Below, one piece after another: positions 36,945-49,947 of a DNA stretch of 64,000 nt. How positions within the stretch are numbered: the stretch's first letter is position 1; every line of letters begins with the position of its first letter. Under the pieces are notes generated by a model, which made no database searches, was not told the DNA's origin, and worked only from the letters and a program-made list of their open reading frames with translations. The translations under genes and the position numbers were made by a program. The DNA is from Brugia malayi (taxonomy: Eukaryota > Nematoda > Chromadorea > Rhabditida > Onchocercidae). The stretch spans positions 787,501 to 851,500 of the forward strand of contig NW_025062284.1 of NCBI RefSeq assembly GCF_000002995.4. Direction: 5' to 3'.

Positions 36945-37583
36945 TTTCAGTACTGTGTGCTTTATGATTCAGAGTATTTACATTGAATAAAATAAATAAA
37001 ATTTTTTTTGACTGTATATTTGTCTTGAATAAAATTTTGCTTGACTGTATATTGTATTAAATTTTGCTTGACTGTTGTATATTGTAGGTATTTCAAGAAC
37101 CTACAATGTCAATGTATAAAGTGTTATCGCATTTAGAGGGACGCAAAGCTGAACCGAGACGTTTTCATACTGACTGTATGTCTTTCTCGATTGTTAAATT
37201 CTTTTCCTTTTTTTTTGATTTCTCCTTTTGTACTTTTTTTTTATATCTCTGTGGAATCAATGTAAAAAGCAATTCTTTTAATATTGATTAAATAGATTGA
37301 GTAATATTACTGTTTTTTTTTTTATATATATTGAATAGTTACTTTCACATTGATGTTGTTTTCCTTAATTTCAGTTCCTTTTGTGCGTAAACGAACGCAA
37401 GAAATGATTAACAATGCAAGAAGTGAAATTAACAAAGAAATTCAAGATTTAATGGATTCATTAAAAGCTGCTCATGAATTAATTGGAAAATATTCGAAAG
37501 AAGTTGATTCATTGGAAGCAGCTGCTGGAAATCCTGAAGATGGTAGCTTTACATGTGAAAGTAGCGGACAAAATACATTATGA
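35647..37583 (+). CDS. YEATS4: YEATS-domain protein GAS41/YEATS4 homologue
   Basis: Five exons: 35647-35848, 36267-36361, 36658-36750, 37088-37175 and 37375-37583. They give 228 aa (human 227) with phases closing. The YEATS domain spans about residues 8-135: [77 protein letters not shown] and [12 protein letters not shown]. In human GAS41 the acyl-lysine pocket uses His and Ser/Tyr of the KLHESY motif and Trp/Phe of GWGEFE; all are kept. The C-terminal 65 residues form a coiled coil ([20 protein letters not shown]). GAS41 is a shared subunit of the SRCAP/SWR1 and TIP60/NuA4 complexes and reads acetylated histone H3 for H2A.Z deposition. The annotated start is the second of two adjacent candidate starts. 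Exons 1-2 are duplicated in inverted form at 53.9-54.6 kb. Confidence 0.96.
36883..36941 (+). repeat. T homopolymer of about 58 bases in GAS41 intron 3
   Basis: An uninterrupted T run, the longest in the window, lies 147 bases before the acceptor of exon 4. Its exact length is uncertain because long homopolymers are error-prone. Confidence 0.8.
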
Positions 37584-39985
37584 TGAACAGCTTTTAATAA
37601 ATCCACTAGAGAAAAGAAAAACAAAAAGTTAAATAATACTTAGATTATCGATGTGTTCATTTTATGTTATCTGTATATCCAATATGTTTATTTTAATACT
37701 CTGTGAATCCTCTCATCCTATAATTGAAGTTTAATAGTGTGCATTAATTGATTTCAAAAGTTATGTTTTCATTCTCTCTGTGTTATTTGTTGAGCTCTTC
37801 TTGTTATTGTCATTTTTGAGGTCATTTATTTGAGAATGTAACAATAGTTATTTGTTGATAAATGTATATCCATATGGTAATCTGAACATTTATTTATTAG
37901 TTAGAATAATGATGAAAGACTTTAAAAATTCTGACAATTAAGTATGCTTGATAAATTTTTAGTAATGATTTAGAAAATGAGAGAGAAAGTGATAGAGCGG
38001 ATATATTTTACATTGTACTGTTTAACTAGCATTCATTAAAATTATATCCAAATCTAGCATTATTTATTCTGATTTAAATGTTGTATTTTTTTTTTGTTTT
38101 GAATATGAAATGAAGCTATTTCTTCTTTTTTTTTTTTTTTTTTCTGTTCATTTAAAATTATTTCTTATCGATTTAGAAGCAATGCCAATTAGCATTTGGT
38201 AACCAAAGAAATAACAGAGATGTGAAATTCTGCTATAGGCTATAAGCTATAATGTTATGTTAGAAAAAAAAATAAATAAAAAATAGCAAAAGGATTCAAA
38301 AAAAAAAAATCTTATTGCACTTTTCCTCTCCAACATCAACAATTTACACATATTTTTTTTGACTTTCCCTTCCCAATGTCAACAAATTTACCCATATTTT
38401 TTGATCATTCATTCATCTTCATTATGCTTTCTTCTGATCATTTCATCAATCAATCGATCATCAATCAATCAATTTATAATAAGCAATTTGATCTCTTTGT
38501 TATCTCTTATTTTCTGACAATGAAGATTACAAGATTACAAGATATTAGGAGATCAACAATTAAAAATAGTTGAAAGTCAATTATGGTACATAAATAGAGA
38601 AAAAAAAGTGTAAAAGCTAAGTTAATAATATCATTGCAAATAGTTATATCTAAGTTTTTTAATGAGTCATTAAAAAAAAAAGAACAAAACTTTATTGAAA
38701 AAAGAATAGAAGTTTATTGACGAATAAAAACTTGTAAACATAATAAAAAAGAGGGGAAAAAAGGGGAAAGAAAAGCTTCATAAAGAGAAATTATTTTCAT
38801 GATAGCTATTTGTTTACCAATTGCTTATTCATTGTCATTTTTTTTTTTCCTTCTAATATTAATCATTCCAAATGATAAATATGCTGCTTAAAACCTGTGA
38901 GAAATTTAATTGCTATTAGCATTTTATCAAAATAAATATATCATTTGCTAAATTAGCCAATATCTTTGTGTACATCCAATTTGTCACCAGTAATAGAAAT
39001 ATTTGAAATAAAATTTATTGAAATTACTACTATAGTTTTGATAATATTTTTATTGTTTAAGCAATGATAATTACAATTTTTTATGTTTAATTTTTGATGG
39101 TTGAAAATTTAAAATGTTATAAAAATTTAATTTCATTTTGAAAAGTAAAATTTATTGATGGTAATAATAAATTAGTTTCATCTTATATTATTAATTCAAA
39201 AAATTTCAATATTTCAAAGATTAAATTTAATTTAGTTTAAAAAAAAAAAAAACTGTTTTATATTTATTTTATATATATATTTTTTATTTCATATTTATAT
39301 GTAGGCAAAACTTTTTTTTTTTTGTTAAATTTTCAAATTTGATATTCTCTCTCTCTTTTTTTATTGAATTTTTCTTCTCATTTCTGTCCATCATTTGCTT
39401 ACGTTAACATCAATTTATCACTTTTACATCAATAAATCATTAATTCGTTCCCTTTCTTCTTTCTCTCTCTCTCTCTCTCTCTCTCCCTCTTATTTTTTGT
39501 TATTTAATCTTTTATTCTTTCTTATCATTTTGTTTTTTTTTTTTTTTTTTTCACTTCTTTTTTTCTCATTTTTAAACAAAATTAAACTTAAATTATTTCA
39601 TTTTTTGTTATATTTCACAAAAATTTTTTCACATTAATTTTATCAATTTATGGAATATTAGATGAATAATTTTTTTATCATTGTAATTATTATTATTATT
39701 ATTGTTATTTATATTATTGCCTTCATTATTATTTATTTTCCAAATCATTTATAATTTAATACCATTTTTTTAATTAATAAAATAAATTATTTTTCCATTT
39801 TTTAATTTTTAAAATAAATTATTTTTCCATTTTTTAATAAATAAAATTATTTTGTCAATATTATATTATTTATATAAGCTAATATTTTTTTTTCATAATT
39901 TATTTAATAATTGAATTTTCAATTAATATTTCCATTTTCAAATAATTAAACTTTTTTATTTTTCCCTTCTTCCTATAAGAATTTT
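37584..39985. other. GAS41 3' region and AT-rich desert
   Basis: The first few hundred bases likely hold the GAS41 3' untranslated region; AATAAA occurs near 37598. The remainder has only homopolymers, (CT)n tracts and ATT runs, with no recognisable exon. Confidence 0.5.
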
Positions 39986-40575
39986 ATTATTTCTTCTCCG
40001 TTTCCCTTCTCTTCCTCTCTCCCTCTCTCTCTCTCTTTCTATCTCTCTTTTTCTTTCTCTCTATTTCTCTCTCTTTCTATTCTTCTCCTTCTATTTCTCT
40101 ATTTCTATCTTCCTTTATCCCTCTTCTTTTATTTCCATATTTCTATCTCTCTCTCTTTCTCTCTCCTTCTCTCATTCCTATCCATCATCTATTTATATTC
40201 AAACAAGTTTGGTAATCCTCTCTTCCTTCTCCTCCTCCTTCTCTTACTCCTCCTCTTCCTTCTCCTCCTCCTCTTCCTATTTTTCCTCATCTTCCTTCTC
40301 CTCCTCCTTCTCTTACTCCTCCTCCTCCTCCTTCTATTTTTCCTCATCTTCCTTCTCCTCCTCCTTCTCTTACTCCTCCTCTTCCTCCCCTCCTCCTCAT
40401 CTTCCTTCTCATCCTCCTTCTCTTACTCCTCTCCCTTCTCCTCCTCCTTCTATTCCTTCCCCTCCTCCCTCTGTTCCTCCTCCTCTTCCTCCCCTCCTCC
40501 TCCTCTTCCTTCTCTTCCTTCTCCTCCTCCTCCTTCTATTCCTTCTCCTTTTCCTCTCTCATTTTCATTTCCTCT
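39986..40575 (+). repeat. long polypyrimidine tract (CTCCTT/TCC repeats)
   Basis: Nearly 600 bases are almost all C and T on the plus strand. From about 40214 to 40560 I find only one G and scattered single A. The core repeats TTCTCCTCCTCCTTCTCTTA-type units. A 124-codon serine/proline frame through it is an artefact of the repeat. Such tracts can form triplex (H-DNA) structures; that is inference. Confidence 0.9.
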
Positions 40576-41838
40576 TCTATTAATCATCAAATTCAATAAA
40601 TATCATCATCCTATTGCTATCATCTATTCGCTTTTTCATCAGTACTCAATTCTATCACATTTTGTTATCATTCAAAAATCTTTCTGTCTTTGATTTCCGA
40701 TTCTTACATTTATTATTATTCCAAACGATCAGCAAATGTTAAGCGGTATTTATCTGTAAAATTCACATAATATATTTAATAACAATAAATGTTTAAACAG
40801 TTAAAAGTATTTTTTCCACTTCAACAAAAAATTTTTCTACAAAATTTTTCTTCCATTTTAATGTAAAATCATTCATTCAAATTGTTTAAATTTAAAATTG
40901 TGTAAAATTTAGTGTAATATTATTAAGCGTTAAACATTAATAAAAATAATATTTGAAAAAAGAAAATAAAATTTTTATTAAACATAGAATTAAAAATATG
41001 AATATTATTTCAGTTATAATATTACATTGTATTTTTATACATTACACTTGTTATATTTTCAAATTGTATCAATTTTCATTGAAATTTTAAACAACTAATG
41101 CTTCAAAATTTTAATGTGAGATTTAATTTCACGAAAAAAAAAAAGAAAACTGATAAGATATGATTTGACTGACAATTTGATTATTATTACAAACAATTCG
41201 ATTATTGACTTTTTTTTTTTTTTAAATGCTAAATCTATTGAATTACACATTTTTTTAGTTGATTAAACTTTTTAAATTCGTCAATTTCTTTTTTTTTTGA
41301 CGAAATATTTTTTTAAATTTAATATTTCAATTATATAAATTAAATATTTGTCAAAAATAATATTATTAATATGTGAGCATATAATTAAAACAAAATTTAA
41401 TTGCTATAATTTCTATACCAATCATTTTAACAAATAACAGTAAATGCATCTCCATTAATTTTAAAAGTAACAAAAAAAAAAAAAAAAAACGAAACAAATT
41501 TTAGTTTTTAATTTTTTTTTTTATTACGGTACATTTAACATTTATTTATTTATTTATTTTTTAAATTTTAAATATATATAGTTGTTTTCTTTTTTTCAAA
41601 GTTTTAAATCAATTTTTAACAAATTTGCTATTTATTTATTTAAAAAATAATTTTAATATATTGATAAATTCAATGAAAATATATTCTCTTAAGTGTTATC
41701 AAATGATAAAAATAATCACATTAAACATTTAATTCATGAAATACAACTTTTAAAATATTTTATTTTTATTGTTTTATTCGTTTTTATTTTAAACTTACAA
41801 TTGTTTCTTTCTCACCTTCATTTTTTATATAATTTATG
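40576..41838. other. AT-rich DNA, nothing recognised
   Basis: Homopolymers and simple AT sequence only; no exon-like islands on either strand. Confidence 0.6.
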
Positions 41839-42235
41839 TTGATGATGATATGATAACATATCTAATATCAGAATTATCACCGATGATATGATGTCATATC
41901 TTAATATCAAAATTATCACCGATGATATGATAACATATTCTAATATCAGAATTATCACCGATGATACGGTAACATATCTTAATATCAGAATTATCACCGA
42001 TGATATGATGTCATATCTTAATATCAAAATTATCACCGATGATATGATAACATATTTTAATATCAGAATTATCACCGATGATATGATGTCATATCTTAAT
42101 ATCAAAATTATCACCGATGATATGATAACATATTTTAATATCAGAATTATCACCGATGATATGATGTCATATCTTAATATTAGAATTATCACCGATGATA
42201 TGGTATCATATCTTATTGTCAGGATTATCACCGTT
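41839..42235. repeat. 39-bp tandem array with alternating variants
   Basis: About ten units run from GATGATATGAT to AATTATCACC. Variants with GTCATATCTTAATATCAAAA and AACATATTTTAATATCAGAA tend to alternate, giving a 78-base higher-order period. Since 39 is a multiple of three, both strands are open for more than 115 codons. The encoded 13-residue repeats have no recognisable similarity, so I treat the array as noncoding. Confidence 0.92.
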
Positions 42236-44333
42236 AATGTTTAATTAGTTTTTTTAAATGATTAGAGGAAATTGTGAATTTATCAGTGATAGAAAAATTC
42301 ATATAATTTTTAATAAATTATAAAATACCCATTTGCAATTTTGATTAATAAATATAAAATTCCTAAATATGAAATTTTCTGCTAGTTTTTTTTTTTTCAG
42401 TATTCCAGTTCGATGTAATAATTTTAAATTGATTTCCTTGAAATTGATTTAATTGATTAATAATTTAGAAATTTTAAATATTGATTAATAGACTTCCTGT
42501 ATTATATTGGAATCATTGGAATTAGTATGAATGTATTAATATACTTATATTTGAATTAAATTATTCAATTCTCAAAAAAAAAAAAAAAAAAATTGAAAGG
42601 AATTAAATGTTAGAACAATTTCTGTCTGCCGAAGAACTGGTAATTAATTTGATTTAAATTTAAAATTGATAAAATTTGCTGAATGTATTAAATTTTTAAG
42701 TTATTTTACTTAAACACAACCAAAGGTAGGAAGAAGGAGTATAGAGGACAAAAGAAAGAGGTCATTGTCGCATATAGAGGTCATCTGCGACACAATTTCT
42801 TCTAACAATAACAATCTTTCTCGAACAAACTCTTTTGTCAAACAGGTTTCTCCTTCCCTCTCCCTCTCCCTCTCTCTCTCCCTCCCTCATAAACAGAAGA
42901 AATTTCTTTTTTTTTTTTCTCTCTCTCTCTGTTTTTTCTTTTGCTCACTTAAGAACTGGGTCAATCAATGTTTTATTTCACATTTCAGATGCGTTCCTGT
43001 TTGTGTTTGCCTATCTACCTGCATGATGAATTTATATACATTTATTATACATTTCTGCATGCAAAACTGCATTTCTGCATGCATTTTCAAATCGATAATT
43101 CTGCTTTCCTCAATTCTACAATCTAATTTTATTAATTAACAATAATTTTACTGCTATTTTCTCTTGTCTTTTTTTTTTTTTTTGCTTCTTATATATATAT
43201 TTTTTTTTTAAATTCACTTCAAAAGATTTCAGTTTTTTTTTTTTTTTTTTTTTTAAAATTTTTATGACAAATTTGATGATTCATCAGCACATATAAATAT
43301 AATAAAATTTGTGGATTTTTTTTTTTTTTTTTTCAAAAATGTTTGATAAATTGATGAATTCTATCAATAAAAAGAGAACGAATAAATTTCATACAATTTT
43401 ATTTGTAATATTAAATTGATAATTTTTACATTTCATTCGAATGATAAGCTATCATTTGCTTTATTGTTATGATTATAGAATGAAAATTTTATAAAATGTC
43501 ATTTCTCGGTTCTGCGATTATTCAAAATATGATTTGAATATTTGAATAATTTATTATGAAGGAATGATAGTAGGTTGATGATATCATTTAAATTTTTATC
43601 AAATAGTTAATTTATTGTTATTATTAATTTTATTATTACTATTATTATATATTGTTATTATTAATTATTAATTAAAAGTTAATTTGTTATTATTATTAAT
43701 AATTTATTATTATTATTAATTTATTATTATTACTATTATTAATTTATTATTATTATTAATTATTATTGTTATTGTTATTATTATCATTATCATCATCATC
43801 ATCATCATTATTATTATTATTATTGTTATCATTATTATGATATGTAAATGAAATTTTCTCTCTCTTTTTTAATTTATCAAAGTATGTTATTTATTATTAT
43901 TATAAATAATATTCAATTGCTTCTTCTTCTTCCTCTATTGTCGATATCAAAATATTTTACTCAATGACTAATCTTTTCTTTGTTATCATAACGATGTAAT
44001 GGAAAAATTACTGCAAATATTGCAACTAAAATCATGATAAAAAATGATAAGCATTGATTAAATTTCTTTTCCTATTAAAAAAAAAAAAAGAAAAAATATT
44101 TTGCATTTTTTTTTTTGAAAAAACACGCAAAATTCATAAGTCTTAATAAATTTAATTATTTTTAATGCTATAAAAGTATAATTGTTACTGAATTGCACAA
44201 TAAATATTATTATTCCTTATCATTTGATCACTAAAATTAATTTCTTATCATCCAAAAAATGATAAGCAAAACAATGATTTTTTCATGATAAATGAACAAT
44301 AAAAATATGATATTTCTTTTTTCTTTTTTTATC
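42236..44333. other. AT-rich DNA with microsatellites
   Basis: It contains (CT)n at about 42850-42890 and 42920-42932, and a long ATT/ATC microsatellite at about 43617-43835. A 124-codon frame at 42765-43139 crosses the CT tract and a Cys-rich stretch. It has no recognisable match and is not called. Confidence 0.5.
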
Positions 44334-44628
44334 TTATCTAATTTTTTACGACTAATTTTGCCATACCATTTGATAAAACATTTTAAATTTACAGAACAAA
44401 AACTTTAATTATTTGAAGAATTTTTCATCAATTTCAATATTCCAATATATTATTGATCAAATTTCTATTCATCTACAATCATTTAATTAATAATTAATTA
44501 CTAATTAATTGTATCCGTTGCATTAATTTTTCATAAATTTTACATTTATATAAATTTAAAGTTTATATAAATTTTTTCATATATTTTTGATATAAATTTT
44601 TTTTTTCATATATGTCTAGAAAATTTTG

Positions 44629-44663
<35 letters not shown>

Positions 44664-47210
44664 ATTCATAGTTGTAAAATTTTTTACTTCAAGAATTTTC
44701 TCTCTACTTTGTTATTCCGATAGATCAGTCAAGTTTTTATCATTGTTAATTGCCGAATAATCATAATTGTACCTGTCTGCCTAATAATTATTCTAACTTG
44801 CACCAGGATTATTTGATTAGTAAACAAAGAAATAATTTTTGTTAATTAAAATTTATAAACAATAACAGTGATATAATTTGATTGAGAACAAACAAATCCG
44901 GAAAATTTGACTGAGAACAAACAAATCCGGTTTTGTGCTTAACTGGACATATGCAAAATCCGGCTTACTGATCCATCATCTATGATGTGATAATAGGACT
45001 TTATAATGATTCTTTCCTGTTAAAAAAAAAAAAAATTTTTATCTGAGTAATTATGAAAAAAATAATTTTGCATTAAATTTTAAATATAAATTTATTTTTA
45101 ACGAAGAAAAAATAAAAATAAAAAAAAAAAAAAAAAAAACATTTGCTCAGTGTAATTCTTTTTGTTGTTTTTCTTTTTTAATTTTTTAATATTATTTATT
45201 ATACAAATTTATTTTTTATTATGCGAAAAGAAAAAGAAATATTCTTTAATCATTTTTAGTTTTGTTTTTTTAATGCAAATTTTAAAATTTTTTTTTTTTT
45301 TTCATTACTTATTCCATTCAAAATTAACTATCCCTCTGACCTTTGACATTAATGATAGTTGATTTGTATAAATTCTAGTAATTTTTAATAATAAGTATAA
45401 TTTTTAGTAATTTTTAATAATAAATATTATTTTTAGTAACAAGTATAATTTTTTGTTGTAAATTACATAATTCGAAAAAACAGAAAGAAAATCCATTTTC
45501 ATCATATGATTAATTATTCAAATAAAAAACAAGCAAGCATAAAACTGAAAAAAAAAAAAAAAAAACCTGTTTTCCTGATCAAAAATTAATATCCGATTTT
45601 CCACTGTTTTACTTCCAATTTCAATTATCTCAAATTTGATGATTCTGATAATTTATCAAATGTTTATGAAATCATTTTTGGATTGCTATTAATTTTCCTC
45701 ATTTTTCTCTTGTTTTTTTTTTTTTTGTTTTCTTTGAAATGAACAAGTTGATAAGATTAATTGATATAAATCATTATTTACATTTATTTATTTTTTGATA
45801 AATAAGTTATTTTTGTAAATAAGTTACTATTTTTTTTGATAAATAATCTGATCATATGTTACTTTTAAATATTTAAAACTGTCATTTCATTATTGTAAAA
45901 TTATATTAAATTGTCATTATTTTTATCAATAATAATTAAAAATTGTTAACTGTGCTTTTTTTTTTTTTTTTTGCATTTTTATTTATCCAAATTTACAGAT
46001 TGATTAAAAGTCGTAATTATTGTGATCGGCATTTTTTTTAATCTTTTATCTATCACAATCTACCATCGATTAATAACGAAAAAATGCCATTGACCTGTAG
46101 TGATTGCCCGAAGATATGTTGTTCCGTAATTATACCTGTAAGTTTCCCTTTTTTTTTTACCTTTTTCAACTAAATAATTTAATTTTTTTATAATTTATAT
46201 ATTTCGCTTCTATTTTTACTATATAATTTGTTCCTTCAAATTATTATGCCTAAATTATCAAAAAAATAAAACTTTAAAAAATTATCAATAAAATGATTTA
46301 ATAATTCAAAAAATTTTTTCATTTGTTAAATTAAACATCGTAGTTGTTTCTCCGATAAAAAAAAAAAAAAAAAAAAAAAAAACACTTTTACATTTTTATT
46401 CTTTTGTTATTATTTATTAAATTCTTTTCTTTTGAATATGATGACATCATATAAGAGTTTTTCTCAATTTCCAATTTTTTTTTTTAAATAAATTCAGGTT
46501 TTAGAATTAATCACTGTTTCATCACTACAAAAACCATTATTATAATAATTTTTTAAAAATAAAATACAGTAAAAATTGACACAATTAATTCTAAAATTAA
46601 TACCAATTGCGCCACTTATATTATCTAGCAATTAAATATGTGCTAATTGAACTGAATGCTAAAATGTTTGAAAGATTGAAATAAAATAATAAAAATTTTT
46701 TATGTACATATAAGAATTTTTGTAAATTTAATTTATAAAGTTTTATAATCCAAAAAAAAAGAAAAAAAAATGACAAATTAATTTAAAATTCAATACTAAT
46801 AATTCATTCCACTGTGCTTTTTAATTTTTTTTTTTTTAGTTTCTATAAAGGATCTTTTTTTATTTTTATGATAGCAAAACATTTTTTTTTTTTCGTCTAC
46901 TAAATTAATGATTAAATTCATGATAATGATTTAAATTTTTGTTGATTTATTTAAAATGTTTAAATTGTTTTTTTTTTGTTTTTAAATTAAATAATTTTTT
47001 TTTTAGCCTATTGGTGTATTTTTCGAGAAAGGTTGCGGTACCGACTTGGTTATTAATATCCTGCTAACATTACTTGGTTATATACCTGGTTTGATACATG
47101 CTTGCTTCATTATCGTCAAATATTGATCGTTATTGAAATTTCAATTGATAAAAAATATCAATCATTCATCAATTCATTTCATTTCTAATTTTTTTTCACA
47201 CAATTAATCC
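44334..47210 (+). repeat. Pmp3-bearing segmental duplication, copy 1
   Basis: This segment is repeated in the same orientation at 48277-51052 (offset about 3.9 kb) with a few percent divergence, and in inverted form at about 59750-62520. The left edge is near TCTAATTTTTTACGA. The right edge is where copy 2 switches to coiled-coil-gene sequence. Confidence 0.9.
46084..47126 (+). CDS. Pmp3/UPF0057 small hydrophobic membrane protein, copy 1
   Basis: Two exons, 46084-46137 and 47007-47126, give 57 aa. The N-terminus MPLTCSDCPKICCSVIIP is Cys-rich. Exon 2 carries the family signature PPIGVFFEKGCGTDLVINIL followed by LTLLGYIPGLIHACFIIVKY. Pmp3-family proteins are about 50-60 residues with two membrane spans; yeast Pmp3 affects plasma-membrane potential and salt tolerance, and relatives respond to stress. 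This copy keeps the conserved Pro-Pro pair and the GYIPGLIHA core, so it looks functional. Splice sites are good (CT|GTAAGT and TTTTAG). Nothing in the neighbourhood indicates its role in the worm. Confidence 0.9.
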
Positions 47211-49947
47211 TTATGCTTTTTTTTTTCCTTTTTATTAGCATTCAATTTTAAATTCATTCATTTGAACTTTTTAAAACATACAATTTCTTTTCCTTCTCTT
47301 CTCTCTCTCTCTCTCTCATATAATCTTTGCCTATTGCATTTGTAATTTAATTAAAAAATGAGCAGTTTGTGATTTACTTTTTTTTTTTTAAAATTTAAAA
47401 AGTTGACCTTTCAAAAATTCTTAGAATTTAAAAAGTTAACAGCTTTATTTTATTTATAATTCGTATAATTAAATTTTTCTTATTAAAATTCTTTTTTCTA
47501 ACTTTTGATAACTAATACTATGATTTTATTCTAGGAGGAATTCGTTTTGCTAATATTACATTGTTTATCAAAATTGGCAGATAATTTTATAAATTTAAAC
47601 TCATTTAACATTCATGCAAAATTTGTAAGATTTTTTTTTTATAATATAAACTAATACTTAACTAATTAATTCATTAATTGTTCCATGCTTCTATTTTCTT
47701 GTTTAAAAGTAATGAAAACGAATATGATTTATTATAGTTTTATTTTTCTTTTTTTTTTTTTAAATTAGTAAAATCGAGAATGAATTTCAATCCTTTACAT
47801 TTACATATTACACATTTTATTTAGTCTTCAAACTATACATTTAACTTTTTTATTCCACCTCCTTTCCTCTCATTTTTTTTTTTTTTTTTGCTAAAAATAA
47901 ATGTGAATTATTTAGTTTCTTCTTTTTTTTAATTTGAGCTGTCAAGTGACCACATCGCAAATGACCAGATCCCATGCAATGCATATAAAATAATCAATTA
48001 AATTCTAAATAATTTTTTTTTTTTTTAGTGAATTGCTATTTTTTAATAGTTCTAACGCTTAATTAGAATTTAATTTCATAATACTACAATTTATTTCCTT
48101 GTTTTTAAAATACAAAAACTTTTACAAATTGTTAGGATTTTTTTTTCAAATTGTTGGCAAATTTTTTTTTTTTTTTTTTTTTTTTCTTATGGACAAATAA
48201 TAGAAGCCTTTTAACACTAAAATTTATATTTGAAAGAGATTAAATTATAAAAAAAAAAAAAAAAAAAATCCTATCTAATTTTTTACGATTATTTTTGCCG
48301 TACCATTTGATAAAACTTTTTAAATTTACAGAACAAAAACTTTAATTATTTGAAGAATTTTTCATCAATTCCAATATTTCAATGTTCTAATATATTATGG
48401 ATCAAATTTCTATTCATCTGTAATCATTTAATTAATAATTAATTACTAATTAATTGTATTCGTTGCATTAATTTCTCATAAATTTTACATTTATATAAAT
48501 TTAAAGTTTATATAAATTTTTTTCGTATATTTTTAATATAAATTTTTTTTCATATGTCTAGAAAATTTTGCAACAAAAAAAAAAAAAAAAAAAAAAATTA
48601 ATTCAGTCATAATTGTAAAATTTTTTACTTGAAGAATTTTCTCTCTACTTTGTTATTCCGATAGATCAGTCAAGTTTTTATCATTGTTAATTGCCGAATA
48701 ATCATAATTGTACCTGTCTGCCTAATAATTATTCTAACTTGCACCAGGATTATTTGATTAGTAAACAAAGAAATAATTTTTGTTAATTAAAATTTATAAA
48801 CAATAGCAGTGATATAATTTGATTGAGAACAAACAAATCCGGTTTATGCTTAACTGGACATATGCAAAATCCGGATTACTTATCCATCATCTATGATTGA
48901 TAATAGGACTTTATAATGATTTTTTCCTGTTAAAAAAAAAAAAAAAGCTTATCTTAGTAATTATGAAAAAAATAATTTTACATTAAATTTTAAATATAAG
49001 TTTATTTTTAACGAACAAAAAATAAAAATAAAAAAAAAAAAAAAAAAAAAAAAACATTTGCTCAGTGTAACTCTTTCTGTTTTTTTTTTAATTTTTTAAT
49101 ATTATTTATTATAGAAATTAATTTTTTATTATGCAAAAAGAAAAAGAAATATTCTTTAATCACTTTCAGTTTTTTTTAATGCAAATTTTAAAAATCATTT
49201 TTTTTTTTTCATTACTTATTTCATTCAAAATTAACTATCCCTCGGACCTTTGACATTAATGATAATTGATTTGTATAAATTCTAGTAATTTTTAATAATG
49301 AGTATTATTTTTAGTAACAAGTATAATTTTTGTTGTAAATTACATAATTCGAAAAAAACAGAAAGAAAATCCATTTTCATCGTATGATTAATTATTCAAA
49401 TAAAAAACAAGCAAGCATAAAACTGAAAAAAAAAAACCTGTTTTCCTGATCAAAAAGTAATATCCGATTTTCCATTGTTTTACTTCCAATTTCAATTATC
49501 TCAAATTGATGATATGATAATTTATCAAATGTTTATGAAATTATTTTTGGATTGCTATTAATTTTCCTCATTTTTCTCTTGTTTTTTTTTTTTTTGTTTT
49601 CTTTGAAATGAACAAGTTGATAAGATTAATTGATATAAATCATTATTTACATTTATTTATTTTTTGATAAATAAGTTATTTTTGTAAATAAGTTACTATT
49701 TTTTTTGATAAATAATCTGATCATATGTTACTTTTAAATATTTAAAACTGTCATTTCATTATTGTAAAATTATATTAAATTGTCATTATTTTTATCAATA
49801 ATAATTAAAAATTGTTAACTGTGTTTTTTTTTTTTTGCATTTTTATTTATCCAAATTTACAGATTGATTAAAAGTCGTAATTATTGTGATCGGCATTTTT
49901 TTTAATCTTTTATCTATCACAATCTACCATCGATTAATAACGAAAAA
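47127..49947. other. intergenic DNA spanning the tandem junction
   Basis: It holds the tail of Pmp3 copy 1, a unique spacer (about 47210-48276) and the upstream part of copy 2. No additional exon is recognised. The stretch from about 47343 onward is repeated inverted at the right end. Confidence 0.6.

Noticed and set aside
40209..40583. Ser/Pro-rich frame of 124 codons
   Set aside because: Translation of a polypyrimidine tract; no credible protein.
41818..42244. Frames of 118 and 137 codons on opposite strands
   Set aside because: By-product of the 39-bp repeat, whose unit is a multiple of three.
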